DNA of 12,213 nt from Clostridiales bacterium (GTDB lineage: Bacteria; Bacillota_A; Clostridia; Christensenellales; Aristaeellaceae): the NCBI GenBank assembly GCA_012514855.1, contig JAAYZL010000158.1, positions 1 through 12,213 on the forward strand, read 5' to 3'. How positions within the stretch are numbered: the first letter of the stretch is position 1; the number at the start of each line of letters is the position of its first letter. Under the pieces are notes generated by a model. That model was given only the letters and a program-made list of their open reading frames with translations. It made no database searches and was not told the DNA's origin. This document shows, piece after piece, positions 6,288-12,213 of this stretch. A program made the position numbers and the translations under genes.

Positions 6288-7060
6288 GATCGTCCCTCCA
6301 TTCTGCGGCGCAGCGCCGTGATCAGCTTGACCGCCGCGCGCTCGAACAGCGCGCTTAAGAGAATCGTCGCCAGCGTCCACGCGAACATCTCCGGCGTCGC
6401 GAAGAACAGCTTCGCCTGCTGGAGTGCCGCGCCGATCGAGTTCCTCGGCTGCGCGATGACCTCCGCCGCGATGCCGGCCTTCCAGCACATGCCCAGCGAC
6501 ACGCGCACCGCCGTCAGGAGCATCGGAAACGCCGACGGCGCGTAGATCGCGCGCACGCGTCCCGGGAGCCGCACGCGGAACACCTTCGCCATCTCGAGCA
6601 GCTTTTGGTCCGCGCCGTCCAGCCCCTCGAGCACGTTTGCGTATGTAATCGGCAGCACCATCAAAAACGAGATGAACACCGACAGATTCGTCGAGCGAAT
6701 CCAGATCAGCGCCAGAATCACAAACGACGCGACCGGCGTCGCCTTCACGGTGGACATCAGCGGGCCCAGCAGCACGCGCACCGGGAAAAACGCGCGCGCC
6801 AACGCGGCCAGAATCACCGCGAGCGCGCCGCCGAGCGCGAAACCCGCGAGTATCCGCCCGAACGAGCCGAGAACCGCGTCGTAAAACGAGCGCTCGCCCA
6901 TCAGCATGACGAGCGTCCTGCACACCGAAACAGGAGACACCAAGAGGAGCTCCTGTTTGACGGCCATGCTCAGCAGTTGCCACGCGACGAGCCAGAACGC
7001 GACCGCTCCGGCGTGCAGCAGCCGGCTTTTAGTTTTCCCCGATGTAGAAGTAGGTTTCAT
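6275..7060 (-). CDS. ABC transporter permease, NitT/TauT (SsuC-like) type
   Basis: This 261-residue integral membrane protein is the inner-membrane channel subunit of the importer. It has about six hydrophobic segments and the BPD_transp_1 cytoplasmic coupling loop (an EAA-like region around EVIAQPRNSIGAALQQAK) that docks on the ATPase. The ATG at 7060 lies inside the end of the binding-protein gene (32-base overlap) and is preceded by a G-rich ribosome binding site. The gene order binding protein, permease, ATPase is typical of nitrate, sulfonate, taurine, thiamine-precursor and related importers. The substrate cannot be assigned from the permease sequence. Confidence 0.9.
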   Translation of the reverse strand: MKPTSTSGKTKSRLLHAGAVAFWLVAWQLLSMAVKQELLLVSPVSVCRTLVMLMGERSFYDAVLGSFGRILAGFALGGALAVILAALARAFFPVRVLLGPLMSTVKATPVASFVILALIWIRSTNLSVFISFLMVLPITYANVLEGLDGADQKLLEMAKVFRVRLPGRVRAIYAPSAFPMLLTAVRVSLGMCWKAGIAAEVIAQPRNSIGAALQQAKLFFATPEMFAWTLATILLSALFERAAVKLITALRRRMEGRSWSR

Positions 7061-8018
7061 CCGCCGGCTTTCCCCCCACGGATTCCGGGTTCTGCCTGTA
7101 CAGCGCGTCGAGGTATCCCGTGGCCTTCAGGACCATCTCCTCGCCGGTGATCGAGACGATGTTGCACGCGGGAATCGCCTTTTCGGCGATCGGCGCGGCC
7201 GCCACGATTCCGAGCTCGGCGATCCACTTGGCCGCCTCGGCGGGATTCTCGTTGACGAATTTGACGGAGGCCGCGTACTCCTCGAGGAACGTGCCCATCG
7301 CGGCCGGGTTCTGCTCTGCAAACGCGCGGCTCACGAGGCAGACGCCGGTGATCATCGCGCTTTCGTCCCCGAGCTTCTCCCACTCGTCGGTCAGGCTGAG
7401 CGCGACGCGCGTGCCCGCGTTCTGCAAAAGCACCGCCGTCACATAGGGCTGCGGGAGCACCGCGATCGACGCCGCGTCGTTGAGCATCGCCGAGGTGACC
7501 TCGGTGGCCTCCGACTTGTACTCGATATTGACGTCCTTGTCCGGATTGAGCCCGTTGCCGCGAAGGATGTAGTTCAGCGCATATTCGGGCGTCGTCCCCT
7601 TGCCGGTCGAGTAGACCGTCTTCCCGGCGAGATCGCCGACGGACTGCACGGTCTCGCCGTTTTCGACGACGTATAGCACGCCCAGCGTGTTGATCGCCGC
7701 GATTTGCAGCGCGCCGTCCGTCTTGCTGACCAATACCGCCGCGAGGTTCGCCGGGACCATCGCCACCTCGAGCTCGCCGCGTATCAACAGCGGGGAGATC
7801 GCGTCCGCGGTGCCCTCCAGCGCGAACGTGTAGTCGTTCGCGGTCCGTCCGGCCTTCGCGTCGTCCATCAGCTTCACCAGGCCCATCGTCGTCGGCCCTT
7901 TCAGCGAGGCGATCCGAAGCGTCGCGCCGGTCTTTTCCGGGACGACCTCGGCGGTCGCGAGAGAAACCGCCAAAATCGCGATCGAGAGCACCATGAGAGC
8001 CGCAAGAATCTTTTTCAT
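7029..8018 (-). CDS. ABC transporter substrate-binding protein, NitT/TauT type
   Basis: The 329-residue product is the extracytoplasmic solute receptor of the importer. It resembles SsuA/TauA/ThiY-type type 2 periplasmic-binding folds, with LRIASLKGPTTMGLVKLM near the N-terminus, VGDLAGKTVYSTGKGTTPEYALNYIL in the middle and a C-terminal NPAEAAKWIAELG segment. The ATG at 8018 follows aagggg by eight bases and is preferred over the upstream GTG at 8027. The signal peptide (MKKILAALMV, hydrophobic core, ATA cleavage site at residues 21-23) has no lipobox Cys, unlike most binding proteins of single-membrane Bacillota. It begins 21 bases after the DUF1294 gene. The ligand is unknown. Confidence 0.9.
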   Translation of the reverse strand: MKKILAALMVLSIAILAVSLATAEVVPEKTGATLRIASLKGPTTMGLVKLMDDAKAGRTANDYTFALEGTADAISPLLIRGELEVAMVPANLAAVLVSKTDGALQIAAINTLGVLYVVENGETVQSVGDLAGKTVYSTGKGTTPEYALNYILRGNGLNPDKDVNIEYKSEATEVTSAMLNDAASIAVLPQPYVTAVLLQNAGTRVALSLTDEWEKLGDESAMITGVCLVSRAFAEQNPAAMGTFLEEYAASVKFVNENPAEAAKWIAELGIVAAAPIAEKAIPACNIVSITGEEMVLKATGYLDALYRQNPESVGGKPADETYFYIGEN

Positions 8019-8039
8019 CCATATCACCCCTTCGATTGC

Positions 8040-8318
8040 TTATACCCGCGCCGGCCATCCCGAAAACAGGAAAAAGCCGACGAGTATCAGTTCCACGGCG
8101 GAGAGCGCGGGAAGGCCGATTGCGAAGCGCATGTGGCGCGTCTTGTGCCGAAAGACCATCATGCCCGCGTACGCGCCCGGCGCGCCGAGCAGCGCCGCCA
8201 GCAAAAGCAGCGTCCGCTCGGAGACGCGCCGCCCGCCGTTTCGCGCGCGCAGCTTGTCCAGGCCCATCGCGGCGAAGGCCGCCGCGCTCATCAGCGCCAT
8301 CGCGCAAAGCAAGACCAT
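8040..8318 (-). CDS. DUF1294 family small membrane protein
   Basis: This 92-residue protein matches the DUF1294 pattern. It has an N-terminal hydrophobic helix with GLDKLRAR, a conserved RRVSERTLLLLAALLGAPGAY block, then GMMVFRHKTRH, and a C-terminal transmembrane helix. The function of the family is not established. The ATG at 8318 follows gaggagg by about five bases. Longer upstream frames would run through the divergent promoter region and are rejected. It is the first gene of the apparent operon with the ABC importer, but DUF1294 genes sit in many contexts, so a functional link is only suggested. Confidence 0.9.
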   Translation of the reverse strand: MVLLCAMALMSAAAFAAMGLDKLRARNGGRRVSERTLLLLAALLGAPGAYAGMMVFRHKTRHMRFAIGLPALSAVELILVGFFLFSGWPARV

Positions 8319-8339
8319 TCGCTCCTCCTCATCCGTCCG

Positions 8340-8368
8340 TGTATATTGAATTCCCCGTACAGGGTGAA
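8340..8368 (-). promoter_or_regulatory. Candidate promoter of the DUF1294-ABC operon
   Basis: On the minus strand, ttcacc (8368-8363), a 17-base spacer and tataca (8345-8340) match the sigma-A consensus at four of six positions in each box. It lies directly upstream of the DUF1294 ribosome binding site. No better match is visible in the gap. Confidence 0.35.
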
Positions 8369-8384
8369 AAATCCTTCCGATCAT

Positions 8385-8413
8385 TTGACAAATTCCGCAA
8401 AATCGGCAATAAT
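8385..8413 (+). promoter_or_regulatory. Sigma-A-type promoter of tcdA
   Basis: A consensus TTGACA (8385-8390), a 17-base spacer and AATAAT (8408-8413) predict transcription from about 8420. That leaves a leader of nearly 100 bases before the tcdA start. Confidence 0.7.
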
Positions 8414-8428
8414 ACGAGTGTAAAACAG

Positions 8429-8499
8429 GAATGCGTCCAAGCGGGGCGGAAAAAGATCCCGCGCGACGACGCATTCATGCTTGGAATCCGTATGAATAG
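8429..8499 (+). promoter_or_regulatory. Structured tcdA leader with competing stems and a 22-codon upstream frame
   Basis: Perfect pairing is possible between gaatgcgtc (8429-8437) and gacgcattc (8468-8476), between tccaagc (8436-8442) and gcttgga (8479-8485), and between attcat (8473-8478) and atgaat (8492-8497). The arms overlap, so these folds are either mutually exclusive or pseudoknot-like, as in many regulatory leaders. A small open frame, ATG 8431 to TAG 8499, spans the same bases, but its ribosome binding site would be too close. No known riboswitch class was recognised. The tcdA site aagggg (8504-8509) is just downstream. Confidence 0.4.
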
Positions 8500-8517
8500 C
8501 GCGAAGGGGTTGATCGC

Positions 8518-9255
8518 ATGGATCAACGGCAGCGGACGATCCGGCTGATCGGCGAAGAGGCGCAGGAAAAGCTCCGCCGCGCGCGCGTGATCGTGTTCGG
8601 CATCGGCGGCGTCGGCGGCTTCGCGGCGGAGGCGCTCGTGCGCGCGGGCGTCGGCGCGCTCGCGTTCGTCGACGGCGACCGCGTGGACGTCACGAACCTC
8701 AACCGACAGATCATCGCGACGCACGAGACGATCGGCAGGCCCAAGGCGGAGCTCATGCGCGAGCGCGCGCTTCTGATCAACCCCGAGGCGCATGTCGAGG
8801 CGCACCACGTTTTTTTCGACGCGCAAACCGCGGGGCAATTCGACTTTTCCGCCTACGACTACGTCGCCGACGCGATCGACAAGGTCGCGTCGAAGCTGCT
8901 TTTAATCGAATGCGCGCACCGAGCCGGCGCGCCGGTCATCAGCGCGATGGGCGCGGGCAACAAGCTCGACCCTTCGCGCTTCCGCGTCGCCGACATCGCG
9001 GAGACAAGCGTCTGCCCATTGGCCCGCGTGATGCGCAGGGAGCTCAAAAAGCGCGGCATCGAGCACACGAAGGTCGTCTTTTCCGACGAAATGCCCCGCG
9101 AAACGCTCGACGGCGCGCGCGCGCCGGGCTCGATCTCGTTCGTCCCCTCCGCCGCCGGGCTCGTGCTCGCCGGGGCGATCGTGAGGGATTTGATCGGGGT
9201 TACTCAGTGCGCTCCTGCGACAACCGCCTCTCCGCGATCAGGCTCGAGGGCGTGA
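8518..9255 (+). CDS. tcdA: tRNA threonylcarbamoyladenosine dehydratase (TcdA/YgdL type)
   Basis: TcdA is an E1-like ATP-dependent enzyme that cyclises the N6-threonylcarbamoyl group of A37 in ANN-decoding tRNAs. The product shows an adenylation domain with VFGIGGVGG (27-34), the acidic strand DGDRVDVTNLNRQ (52-64), SAMGAGNKLDPSRFRVADI (142-160), the Cys-containing ETSVCPLARVMRRELKKRGI, and the terminal GSISFVPSAAGLVLAGAIVRDL. The ATG follows aagggg by eight bases. The recognisable family sequence ends at about residue 227 (near 9200). The remaining 18 residues have poor codon bias and read over another frame that looks coding, so the natural stop may have been lost or the tail is incidental. 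It has its own promoter and leader. Confidence 0.9.
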   Translation: MDQRQRTIRLIGEEAQEKLRRARVIVFGIGGVGGFAAEALVRAGVGALAFVDGDRVDVTNLNRQIIATHETIGRPKAELMRERALLINPEAHVEAHHVFFDAQTAGQFDFSAYDYVADAIDKVASKLLLIECAHRAGAPVISAMGAGNKLDPSRFRVADIAETSVCPLARVMRRELKKRGIEHTKVVFSDEMPRETLDGARAPGSISFVPSAAGLVLAGAIVRDLIGVTQCAPATTASPRSGSRA

Positions 9256-9395
9256 TCGACTGCTTCGGCATCCCCGACCACGAGACCGAGACCGAGCGGT
9301 TTATGCGCCGCAAGATCGCGGACGACCAGAACCTCAAGTCTGCGTTCCCCGCCAAGGGATCGAACCCCACGCTCACTCGCTGCCGCGCATTCTAA
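9207..9395 (+). pseudogene. Short coding stretch overlapping the tcdA end, probable gene remnant
   Basis: In the frame other than tcdA, a GTG at 9207 (7 bases after gggg) opens 62 codons ending at the TAA at 9393. Almost every codon here ends in G or C, as in the true genes around it, while the tcdA frame loses that bias over the shared part, so this frame has been under coding constraint. I do not recognise the peptide (it contains GVIDCFGIPDHETETERF). It may be the 3' remnant of a gene fused to tcdA by deletion, or a small intact gene. The stop codon touches the MITE-like element, and the last dozen or so codons could come from another source. Confidence 0.45.
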
Positions 9396-9556
9396 GTAAG
9401 CACTGATTTAATGAGGTTGGTGGAGCGCCGAGGTGATTTTTCGTCCTCACACGGAGCCAGAAGGGAGCCGTAGCAGCGCTACGGCGACCGGATGAGCGAC
9501 ACAGTGGGGGTGGAAAAGCAACCGGCGATCCTGCCGCCGAATAAATCAGTGCTTAC
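9396..9556. mobile_element. 161-bp MITE-like palindromic element
   Basis: Perfect 15-base terminal inverted repeats, gtaagcactgattta (9396-9410) and its complement (9542-9556), border the element. It is flanked on both sides by ctaa (9392-9395 and 9557-9560), which is consistent with a 4-base target duplication. The exact centre (9476) is the loop of a 7-bp perfect hairpin (9468-9484), and the two halves remain loosely complementary throughout, so the whole unit can fold into one long imperfect hairpin. It encodes no protein. These are the hallmarks of a non-autonomous miniature inverted-repeat element; the transposase that moves it is not in the window. Confidence 0.8.
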
Positions 9557-9562
9557 CTAAGG

Positions 9563-9581
9563 AACCATCAACATGATGGTT
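9563..9581 (-). terminator. Hairpin at the end of the sugar operon
   Basis: The arms aaccatca and tgatggtt form an 8-bp perfect stem with a 3-base loop, seven bases after the stop codon of the SIS gene. No T-tract follows on the minus strand; the MITE-like element begins six bases beyond. It may be a weak terminator or an mRNA 3'-end stabiliser. Confidence 0.45.
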
Positions 9582-9588
9582 GACGGTA

Positions 9589-10149
9589 TCAGCCCAGCCG
9601 GGTCTTCGCGCAATAGACCAACAGGTGGCAAAACAGCGAGTGCAGGTCCTCCACGGTCTCGAACTGGCTGTCCGGCGCGTGCAGGCAGATGTCCGCCATC
9701 CGCATCAGCCTGCCGCCGTCAAAGCCGGTCATCGCGATGACGCGCATATCGCGCCTGCGCGCGAGCTCGGCGCAGCGGACGACGCTCGGCGAATTGCCGC
9801 TGGCGGAGATGACGATCAGCAGGTCGCCCCTCGCGCCCCAATTCGCAAGCTGGCGGGAGAACGCGTATTCATATCCCTCGTCGTTGGCGTAGGCGGTGAC
9901 GGAGGACATGTTGCAGCACAGCGACAGTATCCGCGGGCGGCCTTCGTCCCCCTTTACGATGTTCTTCCCGAAATCCGCGGCGAAGTGGTTTGCGGTCGCG
10001 GCGCTTCCGCCGTTGCCGGCCAGGAAGATGGCGTTGCCGCCAACCACCGTGTCCACAACCATATCGGCGGCCTTCGCCAGTTGTTCGGCGTCCAGCCTTC
10101 CTAAAAGCTCCGATATCGTGTCTATGTAGGCCCGGACATGTTCGATCAT
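9589..10149 (-). CDS. GmhA-like SIS-domain phosphosugar isomerase
   Basis: This 186-residue, single-SIS-domain protein resembles phosphoheptose isomerase (GmhA), which converts sedoheptulose 7-phosphate to heptose 7-phosphate. The motifs are FLAGNGGSAATANHFAADF (about 42-60) and the sugar-phosphate-binding SASGNSPSVV (115-124). By alignment from memory, the GmhA metal and catalytic His positions fall on H55 and H175, but the nearby GmhA Glu and Gln appear as D59 and E167, so a different phosphosugar may be used. The ATG follows aagggg by nine bases. It is the last gene of the operon, 21 bases after a ROK kinase, with no other heptose genes present, which favours a catabolic isomerase or a generic phosphosugar-binding role over heptose biosynthesis. 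Confidence 0.82.
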   Translation of the reverse strand: MIEHVRAYIDTISELLGRLDAEQLAKAADMVVDTVVGGNAIFLAGNGGSAATANHFAADFGKNIVKGDEGRPRILSLCCNMSSVTAYANDEGYEYAFSRQLANWGARGDLLIVISASGNSPSVVRCAELARRRDMRVIAMTGFDGGRLMRMADICLHAPDSQFETVEDLHSLFCHLLVYCAKTRLG

Positions 10150-10170
10150 TGTCTCAATCCCCTTCCGTGT

Positions 10171-11100
10171 TTAACCCTCGAGCCCGGCAAAGCCGACCGC
10201 CGCCGCGCCGAACAGCCCGGCCATGTAGCCGAGCCGTGTCGGCATGATCTTCACATTCGGATTCGCCGACCTGTACATGCGCGCCTCGGCGGCCGCTTTG
10301 AGCGCTTCCCCGAACAGGTCGAACGCCAGCGAGACCCCGCCGCCGAGGACTACGGCGGAGGGATTCATCAGGTTGCACGCGATCGCGACCATCCGGCCGA
10401 GGTATTCGCCCTCCAGCCGAAATGTCTCCAGCGCCGCGCTTTCCCCGTTCCGGGCGCGCCGCGCGATTTCCTTTGCGTCGGGCAATGTCCCGTCCGGCAT
10501 CGGCGCTCCGCCGAGCTCGGCGTAGTTTTGCGCGATGCCCGGCCCCGCCGCGTGCATCTCCAGGCAGCCCCTCGTCCCGCACTTGCACGGCCGCCCGCTC
10601 TCCACCGCCACGCAGTGGCCGAACTCCGCCGCCATTCCCCGCGCGCCCGCGACGAGCCGACCGCCCGACACGATCGCGCCGCCGATGCCGTTCGAGACGT
10701 TGATGTAGAGGAAGTCGTCCACTTCCGCGCACATGCCGAACATGATCTCCGCCAGCGCGTACGCCTGGCCGTCGTTTTCGCAGTACGCCGGAATCCCCAT
10801 CGCCGCGCGCAGGATCTCGCACACCGGGACGTCGCGGATGCCCGAGAACGACGCCTCCACCCACACGCCCGCCTTCGAGTCCGCGAGCCCGGGAATCGTC
10901 GCGCCGCACACATCCGGGCGCGCGCCGGTCTTGTCGAGCAATTGCCGGGATGCGCCGATCAGGGATTCCATCACGCAATCCGCCGTGAGCTCGCGCCACG
11001 TCCCGCGAACGCTGTCGACGATCTCCCCGCCGCGCGTCACAAGGCCGACGATGTACTTCGATCCGCCGATGTCGAGCGCCAGCGCCGTCTTTTCGCTCAT
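10171..11100 (-). CDS. ROK-family sugar kinase (second of pair)
   Basis: This 309-residue protein has the ROK layout: phosphate-binding DIGGSKY near residue 10, TIPGL around 69-72, the catalytic Asp in ENDGQAYALAE (D110), VSNGIGGAIV (135-144) and the zinc site made by H162, C172, C174 and C179 in a CxCGxRGC arrangement followed by LE. No helix-turn-helix precedes the kinase domain, so it is a kinase rather than a NagC/XylR-type repressor. Glucose, N-acetylated hexosamines, fructose and allose are all known ROK substrates and the sequence does not choose among them. The ATG at 11100 follows ggaggg by six bases and overlaps the preceding kinase stop as ATGA, showing translational coupling. The two kinases are clearly diverged from each other, so this is not a recent duplication. 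Confidence 0.9.
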   Translation of the reverse strand: MSEKTALALDIGGSKYIVGLVTRGGEIVDSVRGTWRELTADCVMESLIGASRQLLDKTGARPDVCGATIPGLADSKAGVWVEASFSGIRDVPVCEILRAAMGIPAYCENDGQAYALAEIMFGMCAEVDDFLYINVSNGIGGAIVSGGRLVAGARGMAAEFGHCVAVESGRPCKCGTRGCLEMHAAGPGIAQNYAELGGAPMPDGTLPDAKEIARRARNGESAALETFRLEGEYLGRMVAIACNLMNPSAVVLGGGVSLAFDLFGEALKAAAEARMYRSANPNVKIMPTRLGYMAGLFGAAAVGFAGLEG

Positions 11101-12056
11101 TTGAATCCCTCCTGCGCGGCCAGCGCGCACGCGCCCAGCGCCCCGGCGTCCGAAAAGAGTTCCCCGATCACGATGTCGCACTTCTGCGCGGGGGTCATCA
11201 GATTGGCCTCCACGAGGGGCATGACCCCGTCCAGCAGCCGGCGCCCCGCCCCGGACACGCCGCCGCTCAGGATGATGCGCTCGGGGTTGAAGATGTCGAT
11301 CAGGTTGACGAGCCCCACGCTGAGCTTCTCGCTGAACAGGCGCATGGCGTCCCGGCACGCGGGGTCAAAGAGGTCGTACCCCTCGGCGATCAGCTCCCCG
11401 GTGATCCGGTCGAGGTTGCCCGCCGTCCGCGCGCGCAGGAACGACGCCTCGTCCTCCCCGGCAAAGCCCGCCGCGTAGCGAATCAGCGCCCCGGCGCTGC
11501 AGCACGCCTCAAAGCAGCCCCGCTTTCCGCAGACGCAGCGCTCGCCGCCGAGCTCGATCACCATGTGTCCGACCTCGGCGGCGAAGTTGTTCCTGCCCCG
11601 AAGCGGCGTCCCGTCGGCGACGATGCCGCAGCCGATTCCGGTGCCGAGCGTCAGCACGATCAGGTTTTTGCACCCCCTGCCCGCGCCGAAGAGCATCTCG
11701 CCGAGCGCGTTCAGCGCGCCGTCGTTGTCCGCGCGCACCGGCACGCCGAAGCGCCGCTGAAGCGGCGCGGGGACGTTCGTCTCGCGCCAGCGGAAGTTCT
11801 TGATGTCGTACACGATGCCGCTTCGGTGGTCGATCAGCCCGGGCACGCCGACGCCGATGCCCTTAAGCCCGGCCCGGTCGACCGAGGCGCCGTCGAGCAG
11901 CCCCTCGACAAGCCCGATCATATGTTCGAAGACCGTCTCCGGGCCGCGCGCGACCGGCGTCGGAACACAGCGCGAGCGCACGCGCTCGAACCGCTCGTTC
12001 ACCAGCACGGCCTTGATGTTCGTTCCGCCCAGATCGATGCCGACGTAGTGCTTCAT
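11097..12056 (-). CDS. ROK-family sugar kinase (first of pair), glucokinase-like
   Basis: The 319-residue product starts MKHYVGIDLGGTNIKAV, the standard ROK phosphate-1 motif, followed by GVPGLID (70-76), the catalytic Asp in ADNDGALNALGE (D112), LTLGTGIGCGIV (135-146), a zinc site from H164, C174, C176 and C181, and NPERIILSGGVS near the C-terminus. These features are closer to bacterial glucokinases than those of its neighbour. The ATG follows a G-rich site (ggggg) by about six bases, 15 bases after the upstream isomerase stop. Phosphorylation of a hexose at the 6-hydroxyl is the likely reaction; the exact sugar is not defined. It lies between a HxlB-type isomerase and a second ROK kinase, suggesting a pathway for a less common hexose. 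Confidence 0.92.
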   Translation of the reverse strand: MKHYVGIDLGGTNIKAVLVNERFERVRSRCVPTPVARGPETVFEHMIGLVEGLLDGASVDRAGLKGIGVGVPGLIDHRSGIVYDIKNFRWRETNVPAPLQRRFGVPVRADNDGALNALGEMLFGAGRGCKNLIVLTLGTGIGCGIVADGTPLRGRNNFAAEVGHMVIELGGERCVCGKRGCFEACCSAGALIRYAAGFAGEDEASFLRARTAGNLDRITGELIAEGYDLFDPACRDAMRLFSEKLSVGLVNLIDIFNPERIILSGGVSGAGRRLLDGVMPLVEANLMTPAQKCDIVIGELFSDAGALGACALAAQEGFK

Positions 12057-12071
12057 GGCGGACCCCCGAGA

Positions 12072-12213
12072 TTATTCGAGGTTGGCGTGGCGGCGCATGA
12101 GTTCTGCGTTGGTGTTCCGGATGTCCTTTTTTTCGATGATGCGGATCACCGCCGCGTCGCAGAAGAGCAGCAGGCTCTGCTCGAACATGTTCGCGCCCGG
12201 CTGGAACGAGGAA
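12072..12213 (-). CDS. 6-phospho-3-hexuloisomerase (HxlB type), C-terminal part
   Basis: Only the last 46 or so residues are in the window; the gene runs off the right edge. The segment GANMFEQSLLLFCDAAVIRII and the terminal MRRHANLE followed by TAA match the characteristic end of HxlB/PHI proteins, SIS-fold isomerases that interconvert D-arabino-3-hexulose 6-phosphate and fructose 6-phosphate. It precedes the two ROK kinases by 15 bases on the same strand and is presumably the upstream member of the operon. Identification rests on this short but distinctive tail; other SIS isomerases of the same subfamily remain possible. Confidence 0.72.
   Translation of the reverse strand, partial: SSFQPGANMFEQSLLLFCDAAVIRIIEKKDIRNTNAELMRRHANLE

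Noticed and set aside
9346..9376. A tRNA T-arm-like sequence (ggttcgatcc on the minus strand)
   Set aside because: No matching acceptor, D or anticodon arms are found at the right distances, and the T-stem pairing is poor.

Overview
The window is about 12 kb of GC-rich DNA with short intergenic gaps and almost no non-coding space. It looks like chromosome from a high-GC member of the Bacillota, class Clostridia, probably a gut-type lineage. The evidence is a SpoIID/LytB-type lipoprotein, RadA, a DgkB/YegS-type lipid kinase, a DUF1294 protein, strong sigma-A-like promoters and GGAGG-type ribosome binding sites. The genus cannot be fixed from sequence alone.

Layout: (i) 1-2528, minus strand: radA followed by a SpoIID-domain lipoprotein, ending in a terminator hairpin that is directly abutted by a partial repeat element at the window edge. 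(ii) 2566-2617: two divergent sigma-A-like promoters that appear to share one -35 hexamer, driving radA leftward and a membrane-anchored, apparently metal-site-degenerate phosphoesterase-like protein rightward. (iii) 4087-5026: a promoter and a diacylglycerol-kinase-family lipid kinase. (iv) 5028-5305: a bidirectional terminator that seems to have been split by a 225-bp hairpin-rich insertion flanked by 21-bp direct copies of the terminator stem. (v) 5281-8318, minus strand: a tightly overlapped unit of a DUF1294 membrane protein, a NitT/TauT-type substrate-binding protein, its permease, its ATPase and a small four-helix membrane protein. (vi) 8385-9395, plus strand: a consensus promoter, a foldable leader, a TcdA-type E1-like enzyme and a short overlapping coding stretch of unknown origin. 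(vii) 9396-9556: a 161-bp MITE-like palindromic element with terminal inverted repeats and a CTAA duplication. (viii) 9563-12213, minus strand: a sugar operon of a HxlB-type 6-phospho-3-hexuloisomerase (partial), two ROK-family sugar kinases and a GmhA-like SIS isomerase.

The genes form separate small housekeeping or metabolic units rather than one large system. The operon in (viii) joins two sugar kinases to two SIS-fold phosphosugar isomerases, which suggests use of an uncommon hexose. The operon in (v) is a complete importer of unknown substrate. The most unusual content is non-coding. One hairpin-array element family is seen in two copies, each placed immediately 3' of an intrinsic-terminator hairpin in the same relative orientation. 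The complete copy carries two adjacent stem-loops with different stems but an identical seven-base loop. The MITE-like element is a second, unrelated small repeat.
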